Assembly (NCBI GenBank): GCA_030267965.1
Contig: BRYA01000503.1
Location: 1 to 36,332 of the forward strand
Direction: 5' to 3'
Length of the DNA: 36,332 nt
DNA from: Triparma columacea
Lineage: Eukaryota > Sar > Bolidophyceae > Parmales > Triparmaceae
Shown: positions 10,609 through 19,895 of the stretch, piece after piece
Layout of the letters: each line of letters begins with the position of its first letter
Numbering within the stretch: position 1 is the first letter of the stretch
The notes under the pieces: generated by a model
What the model saw: the letters and a program-made list of their open reading frames with translations, nothing else
Database searches by the model: none
What the model was told of the DNA's origin: nothing
Program-made: the position numbers and the translations under genes

Positions 10609-12015
10609 ATGTGTGCGTCGGTGTCTCATGGGGAGTTAAGATCGCCTATCAACAGATTTGCGCCTAGTATCACCGTCATAGATGAATTCATGGTGAAAGA
10701 AGTTGTGTCGGAGAAGGACCTGGGAAGCCTTCCTGGCAATCAAGGAGGCAACGAGGGCAGATCGGTAGCGGGTGGTAGCGAAGAATCGGAAAGCGAGAAT
10801 GGCGATGAAGAGGATGTGTATATATCCGATGTGCTTGTTTGCCAACCATGTGATGAGGATGTGGAGGTTGTTGCTGAAGGGAGGACCAACAGCAGGAGCA
10901 AGAAGCGAAAGAGAGTAACGAGAATGGAATACAATTATGACAATGTCGAAGAAGCCTACGACGAGGATGATGAATCTTTGGATGGTGATGGTGGTGAAAA
11001 TGATGATGATGAATACACCCCTGGGTATGAAAAGAAGTCTCGGTATGATAGTAGCACAATGCGGTATACATGCCCGCAAGAGGGGTGCGAATATCAGGCG
11101 AAGCAGAGAAGCAAAATCAAGCCCCACCTTGCTAATATTCACGATATTGGCGTAACCTGGCATAAATGCCTGCAAGAAGGGTGTGAATATAAGACGAAGC
11201 TGAGGTGCAATCTCAAGTTACATCTTGCTACTATTCATGATATCGGCGTAACATGGCATGCATGCCCACAAGATGGTTGTGAATATAAGTCGAAGAGGAA
11301 AGGCAATTTCAAGCGGCACCTTGCAGATATTCACGATATTGGCGTAACCTGGCATTCATGCCCTCAAGATGGTTGTGAATACAAGGCGAAGGAGCGAGAC
11401 AGCATCAAGAGGCACCTTGCCCATATTCACGGCATTGGTGTAACCTGGCATTCATGCCCGCAAGAGGGTTGTGAATACAAGGCGAAGCAGAGGTGCGATA
11501 TCAAGAGGCACCTTTCTGATGTCCACGATATTGGCTTCACAACATGGCTCCCATGCCCGCAAGAAGGGTGTGAATATAAGACGAAGCAGAGATTCAACAT
11601 CAAGACCCACCTTGCTTACGTTCAAGATATTGGAGTAACATGGCATAGATGTCCGGAAGAGGGGTGTGAATATAAGGCGAAGCAGAGCAGCAATATCAAG
11701 AGGCACCTTGCTGATATTCACAATATCGGCGTAACATGGCATGCATGTTCGCAGAAAGGGTGTGAGTATAAGGCGAAGCAGAGCAGCAATATCAAGAGGC
11801 ACCTTGCTGATATCCACGATGTCGGGGTAACGTGGCATGCATGTTCGCAGAAAGGGTGTGGATATAAGGCGAAGGAGAAAGTCAATATCAAGAGACACCG
11901 AGCTCTTGTTCACGGGGTTGGCGTTACGTGGCATACGTGCACAGAAGAGGGGTGCGGATATAAGGCGAAGCAGAAATCACACCTGAAGATACACATTTCT
12001 AAGCATCATTTTTAA
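10609..12015 (+). CDS. C2H2 zinc finger protein with ten tandem fingers
   Basis: Single-exon gene, 468 residues from the first ATG (10609); an in-frame TTG lies just before it and an alternative in-frame ATG at 10690. The N-terminal 150 residues are acidic, with Glu/Asp-rich stretches and a basic cluster SKKRKRVTR (residues 97-105) that fits a nuclear localisation signal. From residue 155 come ten fingers of form C-x4-C-x12-H-x4-H at a 28-residue period (84 bp in DNA), joined by a near-invariant linker DIGVTWH rather than the classic TGEKP. Finger 6 ends HLAYVQ: its last zinc-ligand His is Gln, so it is probably degenerate. Such arrays bind nucleic acid; target unknown. The near identity of fingers 7 and 8 points to recent internal duplication. 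Lineage-specific transcription factor is the best guess; an RNA-binding role cannot be excluded. Confidence 0.9.
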   Translation: MCASVSHGELRSPINRFAPSITVIDEFMVKEVVSEKDLGSLPGNQGGNEGRSVAGGSEESESENGDEEDVYISDVLVCQPCDEDVEVVAEGRTNSRSKKRKRVTRMEYNYDNVEEAYDEDDESLDGDGGENDDDEYTPGYEKKSRYDSSTMRYTCPQEGCEYQAKQRSKIKPHLANIHDIGVTWHKCLQEGCEYKTKLRCNLKLHLATIHDIGVTWHACPQDGCEYKSKRKGNFKRHLADIHDIGVTWHSCPQDGCEYKAKERDSIKRHLAHIHGIGVTWHSCPQEGCEYKAKQRCDIKRHLSDVHDIGFTTWLPCPQEGCEYKTKQRFNIKTHLAYVQDIGVTWHRCPEEGCEYKAKQSSNIKRHLADIHNIGVTWHACSQKGCEYKAKQSSNIKRHLADIHDVGVTWHACSQKGCGYKAKEKVNIKRHRALVHGVGVTWHTCTEEGCGYKAKQKSHLKIHISKHHF

Positions 12016-12256
12016 GTTGTTCTTAAGCAGAGTTGAAGCATCAAACTTTCTTTTGTTGTTGCATAAATATATTTGATGCATCTTATATTGTTACACAAAT
12101 AAAGTTGAAGCATGTTAAACGAATTATGCTAAAGCGACGGTGCTAAAGTGTTGTTGAAATAGGAATCCTTAAGCGATTCTTTTCTTTGGCCCCCCCCTCT
12201 TTACCTCTTCACTCCTCCTCCAAATCCCGATTCCAATCTTCAATTAATCATCATCC
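12016..12256. other. Short AT-rich intergenic region
   Basis: Contains the zinc finger gene's 3' flank, with an AAATAAA polyadenylation-like element near 12098 and repeated GTTGAAGCAT words. A pyrimidine-rich stretch (12190-12250) immediately precedes the next start codon. No gene seen. Confidence 0.5.
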
Positions 12257-13662
12257 ATGAATCTGTTTTTGTTGTTAGTATACATTCCATTTGTATTATC
12301 AGCGTCATCATCCATATCTCATCCTCACACAGGTGTTGTAACACCATTTAAGCCTGGAAAGCCTGATGTTAAATTGGGTAAAAAGGTAAGGACGATGTGG
12401 GTGTGTATATATGAGGGATATATTGGGGATATATTGGGGATATATATCTATATAAACCACATATACCTACTCAAACACTCACCCAACCCCCTCCTCCCCC
12501 ACACACACAGGCAGAATCACTCCTAGCATCAGGTTCCCCCTACAAAACCCAGCTAATGTCCGGTGCCCGAGGTCGAGGATTAGTAGTCCAAGACATCGCC
12601 GCCCCTTCCACAGTAGTATGGTCTCGTATTTTAGACTTCGACCATTACACAGAGATGGTACCTAGGACGGTTATCAGTGAGAACTATGGGGTTAAGGGGG
12701 GGAGGGATAGGGAGATTAAAACTAGGATGAAACTTAGTGCCATGGTTACACAGATTGAGTTCTTTATAAGACACATGGTGAGACTCATTATGGGGGAAGG
12801 AAGGGGGGGGGAGGAAGAGGAGGAGGGAGAGGTGCAGGTGCAGGCGCAGGTGCAAGCTACAATTACAGTCACAGTTACAGTTACCTTATCAAGCACCCAT
12901 TTGGAGGAGAAACCCTTTAAAACCCCTTAAAAACCGTCCCGCCATTTCTACGTTCCTCACCAACCCCCCTCCCCCCACCACCAAACCCTCAGTACTACCC
13001 ATCAAAGAACTCTCTCGTTTGGACTCTTGACTACACCCGTAAGTCCGACATAGACGATTCCTGCGGATTCTGGTACGTCATACCTCACCCCACCAAGCCC
13101 AACTGGTCGAGGGTATACTATTCAGTTGAAGTCTCAATGTTCGACTGGGTCCCTAAGGTAGTCATTGACATACTCAGCAAAAAGGCACTGACGGAAGCTA
13201 CGGGGTGGGTGAAGAAACAGAGCGAGGTGAGATTATGAGCGTCTTTCGTATATGCGTGTGTGTGTGTGTGTTTGTGCAAGTAAACGACGAGAGAGAAGTG
13301 TTTTGGTTGTGTGGCAAATCTAACAAACCAACCCCACCCCCTTCATCACCCGCACACACCTCTCTCTCTCTCTCAACGTTCAGAAACAAGCCAAAAAGAT
13401 GGGCATAGACACAACCTCATCACCCCCATCATCCCCCACACCACCTAAGAAACGTTCGTTACTATCTCGTATCTTATCTAATCTTAAACTCCGCTCTCCC
13501 CCACCCCAAACACCACCTCCACCTCCAACACCAACAAATAAGCAAGATAACGAATGGGCGGATTTGAAAAGGTGGGGTATGATTGTTATAGCAACGGTAC
13601 TTGCAGGGATGAACCTGGCGTTGTTCTACGAAAACATTGGCGGGAAACCAAAATCAAACTAA
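12257..13662 (+). CDS. SRPBCC (START/COQ10-like) lipid-binding-type protein with signal peptide and C-terminal TM
   Basis: Four exons, all joined in phase 0: 12257-12385, 12511-12777, 12993-13226, 13384-13662; 302 residues. Residues 1-16 form a signal peptide (MNLFLLLVYIPFVLSA). Exons 2-3 carry a ligand-binding SRPBCC-type domain, recognisable from the start VVQDIAAPSTVVWSRILDF followed by DHYTEMVP, the pattern typical of polyketide-cyclase/COQ10/START-like proteins. After a basic, proline-rich linker, residues 274-291 form a hydrophobic helix (MIVIATVLAGMNLALF), so the product is probably an ER or endomembrane protein with a hydrophobic-ligand domain on the luminal side. The ligand is not predictable from sequence. 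The coding part of the last exon has a second, diverged copy immediately downstream. Confidence 0.8.
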
Positions 13663-13739
13663 TTATTCTTGTTTTAGAGACGGAACTTACGGCGGTTCTT
13701 TTACCGAGTGTTTTATAATTATCCCCCCACCCCCATACA

Positions 13740-13935
13740 CCTACACCACAAACAACCACGCAAGAATAACGAATGGGCGGACTTTGAAAAGGTGGGTATG
13801 ATTGTTATAGCAACGGTACTCGCAGGGATGAACCTGACACTGTTCTACGAAAACATTGGTGGGAAACCAAAATCAAACTAATTATTCTTGTTTTAGAGAC
13901 GGAACTACGGCGGTTTTTTTTACCGAGTGTTTTAT
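13740..13935 (+). pseudogene. Duplicated 3' end of the SRPBCC gene
   Basis: From about 13768 the sequence repeats 13550-13725, including the coding segment, the stop codon and about 60 bp of 3' UTR. The copy encodes NEWADFEKVGMIVIATVLAG and onward to the same C-terminus; a local insertion and deletion compensate one another so the TM-coding frame stays open. An upstream proline-rich part is shorter and diverged. No start codon is associated, so it is either a dead tandem copy or an alternative terminal exon. Confidence 0.7.
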
Positions 13936-13993
13936 ATTATCCCCCCTTATATATTCTTCGGTATATTTTAGTCCGCCTCCTCTTTTCCTTGTC

Positions 13994-14714
13994 TTTTTTT
14001 TTCATTTTCATTCCCCCCCCTCCTTGCCCCCTCCCCCCCTTCCCTTAACCATCCCCCCTATAATGTCCACAACGTCTTCAACGTCCATCCTATCCTTAGG
14101 TAATTTTTTCATAAGTCCCACCACCGCTCTCCTATATTCTCCCCCTCCCTTCCCGGAGAATAGTTTACCCTTTACAGGATCCCCGAATAGTGTATCCGCA
14201 GCGTCTTCGTCGTTCCATGATTTAACGTTATTAAATATACGATCGTGTTTTTTTTTTCAATTTCATTCCTTCCCCCTATCCCCCCCCCCCCTACCCTTAA
14301 CCATCCCCCCTATAATGTCCACAACGTCTTCAACGTCCATCCTATCCTTAGGTAATTTTTTCATAAGTCCCACCACCGCCTTCTTATATTCTCCCCCTCC
14401 CTTCCCCGAGAATAGTTTACCTTTTACAGGATCCCCGAATAGTGTATCCGCAGCGTCTTCGTCGTTCCATGATTTAACGTTATTAAATATACGATCGTGT
14501 TTTTTTTTCCATTTTCATTCCTTCCCCCTATCCCCCCCCCCCCTACCCTTAACCATCCCCCCTATAATTTGCACAACGTCTTCAACGTCCATCCTATCCT
14601 TAGGTAATTTTTTCATAAGTCCCACCACCGCCTTCTTATATTCTCCCCCTCCCTTCCCCGAGAATAGTTTACCCTTTACAGGATCCCCGAATAGTGTATC
14701 CGCAGCGTCTTCGT
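13994..14714. repeat. Tandem array of a 252-bp unit, cut by the assembly gap
   Basis: Two full copies and one truncated copy with exact 252-bp spacing (T-runs begin at 13994-13996, 14248 and 14500). Copies are nearly identical apart from homopolymer tracts and a handful of substitutions. The third copy runs into the N gap at 14715, so the true copy number is unknown and the repeat probably caused the gap. The unit length is a multiple of three, which explains a long open frame on the + strand; that translation is low-complexity and looks artefactual. Confidence 0.9.
14008..14714 (-). other. Possible coding exons within the 252-bp repeats (minus strand)
   Basis: On the minus strand each copy holds an open stretch of about 65 codons with protein-like, charged composition: WNDEDAADTLFGDPVKGK, then EYKKAVVGLMKKLPKDRMDV and EDVVDIIGGMVKG, ending at a TGA shortly after. 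Differences between copies are silent (TCC/TCG Ser, AAG/AAA Lys) or mostly conservative (KK to RR; Asp to Gln in copy 3). Copies 2 and 3 carry a GTAGGG after MVKG that could be a donor; copy 1 does not. I see no convincing acceptor, no in-frame start, and no similarity to the kinase tail expected downstream of the Aurora gene. Confidence 0.3.
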
Positions 14715-14804
14715 NNNNNNNNNNNNNNNNNNNNNNNNNNNNNNNNNNNNNNNNNNNNNNNNNNNNNNNNNNNNNNNNNNNNNNNNNNNNNNNNNNNNNN
14801 NNNN
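14715..14804. other. Assembly gap (90 N)
   Basis: Run of 90 N between the 252-bp repeat array and the last visible intron of the Aurora-like kinase gene. The missing sequence should contain at least the kinase's C-lobe exon(s) and perhaps more repeat copies; real size is unknown. Confidence 0.98.
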
Positions 14805-14935
14805 CTGGGAGGAGGAGGGGGGAGGGGAGGGGGAGGAGTTTAGGGAAGGAAAGGGAAGGGAAAGAACACCTATTTTAACCAACCCTCCCTCCCCCCCCCC
14901 TCCCCCCCTCCCCCCCTCACACACACAAGGCTCAC

Positions 14936-16932
14936 CTCCAGTTATCAACCCTGTTATCATAATCCCTCTCCAGTAGCATTTCCGGTGCCACATACTCCGG
15001 CGTGCCGCACAGCGTGCTCCTCCTCGCCTCCTTCCTCGGTGCGTGTATCGCCCATCCGAAGTCGCTAAGTTTGACTCTCCCGTCTGCGCCTAGGAGCATG
15101 TTCTCAGGCTTTATGTCGCGGTGCATAACGTTGCGAATACGGAGGTAGGAGAGGGCGAGGGCGACGTCGTAGACGTAGGAGAGGGAGGTTAGGAGAGGTA
15201 GACGACCACCGTTGTCCGACATTTTCTGAGAGGGAAAGGGATTAACGTTTAAGGGGTAGAACGGGGGCGAAATTCAGTTAGGGTTTGCATCAGTGGTTGT
15301 TGGGGTGGCGCATGAGCTGTGCCTTGCCGCTCTTCTTTTTTCTCATCCCACTGCTTCGCTTCGCTTCACTTCGCTTCCCCCCCCCCTTCCCCTCCCCTCC
15401 CCTTCGTACCTTGTAAACCTCCCCCCCTGTCGCCTCCTCGAGGATCAGGTATACGTGGCTCTGGTTGTGAAAGTACCCGAATAGTCTGAGTATGCATACG
15501 TGGTCCAGCCTCGACTGTATCTCCACCTCCCTCCTGAGCAGCAGTGGTGCTGAACCGCTGACCATCTGGTTCTTGAAGAGGACCTTGAGGGCGACGTTTA
15601 GTTTGCTCTTCTTCTCTTTAGCGAGGTAGACGTTGCCGAACTTTCCCTTGCCCAGGGCCTTGCCGATTACAAAGTCGTTGAGCTCCCAGTTCTTCGTGGG
15701 CTCGGCAGGCGGGGGGGGTGGGGGGGTCGACGCCTAAAATGATTGGAAAGGAGATAAGGAAAGGAGCGAAGGAGATTATTAGAGACTACTAGATATCGTT
15801 CTTCTAGTGTGCATCGTGCATGAGCCCCCCCCCTCCCCTCCCTCCCTTCCCTATCCCTCACCTTTGCTGTTACACTCAAACCCGTAGCCTTGGTAATCCC
15901 CTCAGATCTCCTCCTCGTGGTCTTGGTCTTCTCGTCCAGAATGGCCGCGCTAAGTTGGGGTATAGGTATGTTGATCTCCATCGTGTCGTCGTCGGCAGCC
16001 ATTTTATCGATGGCCGCCTGCTTCTCTATGGCCAGCTGGGCCTCCTTCCGCTGGCGGTACTCGCGCTCCTCGGCGTCGGAGTCGTCCTCGTCCTCGTCGT
16101 TTGACTTGACCATGCGAAGGGGACCAGCGTGCTTGGAGAGGATGCCTCCGAAGGGGTTCTTGACTGGTGCGACCCTGGAGCTTGGCCTGCTCCTGATGTT
16201 GGAGGTGGCCCTGACGGATCCTCTCGGTGCCCCAGGAACTACTTTTGATGTGGCTATTGCCCCGGTTACCTTTGCATTTGCGGCTGCGGCTGCGGCCTCT
16301 GGGTCGCTATTCGCTCTCTTCAATCTCTTCATGGCCGGGCTCTTCTCCCCCAGCATCTTGCTGCTCTCCCCCTCTTTCACTACGGCGTAAGCGTCCTTGC
16401 TCGGCTGAAATGACTTACTGAGACGACGTGCTCCGCCCTTCATGGGGCTGTTTATCCTCATGGGGCTGTTTATTGAGGACACTGGTTCAAGTCGTTGGGA
16501 TGAGAGTCTGGTTTGATGGAGAATTTATGGTGAATAATGGATAGAAGGGAGTAATAGTTGGGAAGATGGTGTGAGTTAGTATAGATTCAATTGGTTAAAG
16601 TGAAAGGAATGCCGATAAATACCCCTCAGTGGCCAAAAACCTCACCTTCTGGCAGCTCCCCCGAGCCTCCCCTGCTTTGGGCTGAACAAATTGGCCTCAA
16701 CCTCCTTCTCACCCCCCGCTCTCCTCATCATCGGTGAGTTTGGGTTAACATTCTCCCCCCTTGGCCTAGATGATATCGATTTGGGGCTATTGAGGAGCAA
16801 ATTAGTCCTCCTCATCGGAGAAGCTATTGCCGATGTGGATACATTATCGGCCCCATCGCCCGCCGTTGAGATTGCTGATGGTCTCCGCTTAGACCCAAGG
16901 GTTGATTTCGTAGGTGACATGAAGGAAGCCAT
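14936..16932 (-). CDS. Aurora-like serine/threonine protein kinase (3' end missing in gap)
   Basis: Visible exons: 16932-16646, 16465-15862, 15733-15410, 15225-14936. The N-terminal ~300 residues are disordered and rich in SP sites and basic residues (likely phospho- and degradation-signal region). The kinase domain begins at residue ~315: glycine loop GKGKFGNV (325-332), Lys347 in VALK, Glu366 in [27 protein letters not shown], catalytic HRDIKPEN (440-447), DFGWAIHAP (460-468), activation segment [11 protein letters not shown] with the T-loop Thr476, and APE (485-487). YGYF-type strand, DFGW and RRxTLCGT are Aurora hallmarks; the usual LDYLPPE is here PEYVAPE, closer to other AGC-like kinases. 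Exon 4 ends VDNW with two bases left over. The following intron's acceptor (CTCCTCCCAG) ends exactly at the gap edge, so the C-lobe is hidden rather than lost. Expected role: mitotic spindle and chromosome segregation. Confidence 0.88.
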
Positions 16933-17296
16933 GAATGAGAATCGTTTAGAAGTTCAAAAAACAATTGAACTCGTTTTTGGAGCAACGAACTTTGCTCGAA
17001 AAATGGCCTTGAAGTGTTTCCAAGTTTTCCAGTCACCTCCCAGGGCAGAAACGTTGCGTTTTTCTACTCTTTTTCGTTTCTGCGCGCCCAGTGAATTCGG
17101 TCAAGCCTTGCCAAATTTTTATGCGAACGACGTCATCGTTTTGGAGTGCCATCCAAAATCAGCTGTAATCTCGCCCAAGCGCCCATGTTAAGAACCCCAA
17201 CCTCAACCCAAAATTGCAACCTTCTCTCTACCTTCACCCTCTATCCCACTCCCCCTCCAACCCCCACCACCCCCCCCCCCGGACGGCACCTTCACG
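16933..17296. promoter_or_regulatory. Divergent promoter region between kinase and TM-protein genes
   Basis: 364 bp between two divergent start codons. It includes a CRE-like palindrome (ACGACGTCATCGT near 17127) and a long pyrimidine-rich stretch (17220-17280) just before the plus-strand ATG. Open frames crossing it lack protein character. Confidence 0.45.
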
Positions 17297-18147
17297 ATGG
17301 GCATCTTTAAATTCATCGCCTCTATAAATTACTTTCCAAAACCCCTCAAGGACAAAACAGCAGCATCGAAAATAGAAAAAATTGGAACCTGGATGTACAT
17401 CGCCTTCGGCCTTCTATCTTCTTTCTACTTGTATGATCTTAGCAAGGATGCTTGGCAGGATGGTTTGAAGTACACGACGACAGTCACTGAGATTTCACCC
17501 ATGCTGGCGTTCAAGGATTTGGAGGATAGTCAGACAATCTCAATGGTAGTACCCCCCCTTCTCCTCCTCGTGGAGCACACCCTGAATGTCGTGTGATCTT
17601 CTCCTAACTAACGTAAGCTCGTTCGCCTTCCCTTCGCCTCCCTCAGTTTGGACCAACTCAAGTTGAAGAGGCCAAAAGGCTGAAGGGCATGCACACGACG
17701 GCACGCTCCTGGGGGCAGGCCACAAGGAACACGTACATGGTCAAATGCCTCGTCGTCGGTTTTGTCATACATGGGAGCATTTCGTTCTTGATAAGCGCAT
17801 TAGTAGTCCCCACAATTTACCTTGCAGAGTGGAAGAACGATATTGTGACAATGCTCGTGACTGGTATAGTCTTTCCGGTCATCATATTTCTCGTCAGAAA
17901 GGTATATGTCAGCTGGCTTCAAAAATTTATCGCTGGACAGGAAGGTTGGTCGGATGAAAAGAAAATCGAGACCTTAACCACATACTTTTCGGGCGCTTCT
18001 CTCGCGATCCTCCTCACGCCCTCCGTCCTGCTCTACTTCAATGCCAGTGTAAAGTATGCACTATTTTCCGCCTTGTGTCAAGTGTTCACTGAGGTGGGAG
18101 GCAAGGTTTGGACGGCAATAAATAACGCTTCTTATCTTCAAATTTAA
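17297..18147 (+). CDS. Multi-TM membrane protein, family not recognised
   Basis: Two exons joined in phase 0, 17297-17545 and 17647-18147, giving 249 residues. The short N-terminus is basic and amphipathic (IFKFIASINYFPKPLKDK), followed by hydrophobic segments at about residues 32-46, 114-143, 148-170 and 197-217. A conserved-looking soluble loop between the first two contains FGPTQVEEAKRLKGMHTTAR. The basic, acid-poor start could be a mitochondrial or other organelle signal; overall size and topology recall mitochondrial inner-membrane proteins of the MTP18/MTFP1 type, but I find no diagnostic motif and do not assign it. The frame, splice sites and composition make the gene itself convincing. 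Confidence 0.8.
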
Positions 18148-18267
18148 AGTCATTTTTTCCCACTCTCCCGTGTCTTACTGCTTTTTTACCCATTTTAATT
18201 CAACCTCCCCCCCCCTCCCTTCCCTCTTCCCCCCACATGCACCAGTTGATTCCATACTCGGTGAAAC

Positions 18268-18654
18268 TCAATTCCCATCAGGGAAATAATTACAGTTTGA
18301 TATGGCTTCCAAGTCAGACCACATGCAGCCCACAGCGGTACAACCGGTGTCGGGGTGATTATGTTCGCAGTTGTAGCAATCATTGGCATCGCAATCCAAC
18401 CCCGCCCAACCAGCACCGCCATAAGTAGGAGTAGTATCCATATCGCCATCGCCCGCCACGCCATCGCAGCATGCAATCGCGTCAGGGCACTCGCAGAGGG
18501 GACTGCCGCAGTCCCCTTCGCAATCACAGTAGTCGGCTGGCGCGGTCGCGTCGCAAACAACGGGGCCATCGGACAGGTCGGGCTTAAAATCACCGAAAGT
18601 GGAGACGGAAAGCACGGAGAGGGAGAGGGAGAGGGAGAGGAGAAGGAACTTCAT
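18268..18654 (-). CDS. Small secreted cysteine-rich protein
   Basis: Single exon, 128 residues. Residues 1-20 are a clear signal peptide (MKFLLLSLSLSLSVLSVSTF). The mature part is acidic, with 14 cysteines clustered in CDCEGDCGSPLCECPD and CDANDCYNC motifs, an even number that suggests seven disulfides in an extracellular protein. No known fold recognised; an extracellular matrix or cell-wall component, or a small effector-like secreted protein, are possibilities only. The gene's 5' flank has three 43-bp tandem repeats. It converges with the TM-protein gene, leaving 120 bp between stops. Confidence 0.78.
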   Translation of the reverse strand: MKFLLLSLSLSLSVLSVSTFGDFKPDLSDGPVVCDATAPADYCDCEGDCGSPLCECPDAIACCDGVAGDGDMDTTPTYGGAGWAGLDCDANDCYNCEHNHPDTGCTAVGCMWSDLEAISNCNYFPDGN

Positions 18655-19405
18655 GCTGAAAAGAAGGCCATTTGGGTTAGAATCGGGGGTGGAGGACGCT
18701 CAAAACTCATACACAAATAATAGAATCGGGGGTGGAGGACGCTCAAAACTCATACACAAATAATAGAATCGGGGGTGGAGGACGCTCAAAACTCATACAC
18801 AAATCGTTTATAAGATCCCAAGTGGAACGCAGAGTGAGTGTACGGACTCAAGTGCGCGTATGTTTGTCCTGAAAAAATCAGATGGGAGCGATGGGAACCA
18901 GTAGAGGAGGTCGGAGGGGTGGGGGAAAGAGGGGGGAAGGGGGGGGGGGTAGGCGGGGAAGCCAAACTCGTCCATCATGAGGTAATAGAAGCGCCATAAC
19001 CTCTGTTTTAATAAATTATACGGGGGATTTTGACCTTTGGTATTTGCTGACAGTGTGCGCTACTTACCTTTTAAATTGATGGGTGATTTCTGTTGATTTT
19101 GAGGCCTCAGCGTTGGTGCTGAGACGCTGTGACAGGTCGGAATTTTTCTCCGTTGTGGCTTTTCGAGGAAAGATGAAAGTAACCCAGGAGTTCGGCGCTT
19201 TTTCCTCGTGCGCGCGCCCGGTCCTCCCGGACGTTGGAAAAAACGGTCATGCAAAAGTGCGAGTTGACTCTGACTTTGAGACGATGCGCAGCAACATCAC
19301 CCGAACTTATCGTGATATGGACTACAATGACAATGATTACTACGCCCGCCAGACACGTGTACAGAAGAGTCACCATGCGTTGACGAGATTAATATATATA
19401 TTCAC
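18655..19405. other. Divergent intergenic region, no gene
   Basis: 751 bp between the divergent starts at 18654 (-) and 19406 (+). It contains the 43-bp repeats, a G-run around 18940-18955, an A/T-rich patch (TTTTAATAAATTATA near 19009) and an AT run TTAATATATATATTCAC immediately before the 19406 ATG. Overlapping open frames on both strands (19083-19466 +, 19107-19376 -) lack splice or family support and I treat them as chance. Confidence 0.5.
18681..18804. repeat. Three tandem 43-bp repeats upstream of the Cys-rich gene
   Basis: Perfect 43-bp periodicity with copies starting at 18681, 18724 and 18767; core words GGAGGACGCTCAAAACTCAT and ACACAAATAATAG. The array starts 27 bp before the minus-strand ATG at 18654, so it lies in the 5' UTR or core promoter of the secreted protein gene. 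Confidence 0.9.
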
Positions 19406-19791
19406 ATGGCCAAGGGAGTCGACATCTCTGCAAGGTCCTCCGAGGACCCCGTCAACGAGCACATGATGAGCAAAGTTCCAGGTCTTGTAGGTAAGAATGG
19501 GCGTAAAATAGACGTAGCACCAGAAGACATCTTCCCCGTTCACTAACCCCTTTCACTAACGGAAACCTTGCCGCAGGTGATTACGCTGACGTGTTGTTGT
19601 GCGGCGCCAGTTTTGCTGAAGATGCATTTCTTGAGACGGACTTCGTGAGGATACCAAAAAGAAGAACAGGGCACCAAAAAGAAGAACAATTGGAGGAGTT
19701 AGAAATGAAAGAGAGGTCCTCTTCCGATGATCATTTCAGCCAGGTGAATCCGCAGGCGAACTCTGCAAATATAAAGAAGAACCCTGTGTAA
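19406..19791 (+). CDS. Small two-exon gene, unknown function
   Basis: Exon 1 19406-19490 and exon 2 19577-19791, joined at a phase-1 intron with donor GTAAGA and acceptor TTGCCGCAG; 99 residues. The N-terminal half is compact (MAKGVDISARSSEDPVNEHM, then VPGLVGDYADVLLCGASF and AEDAFLETDFVRIPKRR); the C-terminal half is charged and likely disordered. The intron interrupts a Gly codon. No family recognised. The good splice sites, frame continuity and balanced composition of the first part make it a plausible real gene. It converges with the kinesin gene with only 104 bp between stops. Confidence 0.6.
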
Positions 19792-19895
19792 GCTTATGAT
19801 GAACGATGGGCCATGGGCGATGGTAAGGAGTAGTGAGCAGTGCGCGGTGAACAATAAGAGTAAGAGAGATCTATCCAAATTATTCGTTTTATGTA

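Noticed and set aside
13856..14878. 340-codon + strand open frame across the 252-bp repeats and the gap
   Set aside because: It is open only because the unit is a multiple of three; the translation is Pro/Ser/Phe-rich, runs through Ns, and the minus strand is the more protein-like one.
19083..19466. 127-codon + strand open frame overlapping a 89-codon minus-strand frame
   Set aside because: Neither has a family signature or consistent composition, and the + frame is out of register with the spliced gene that starts at 19406.
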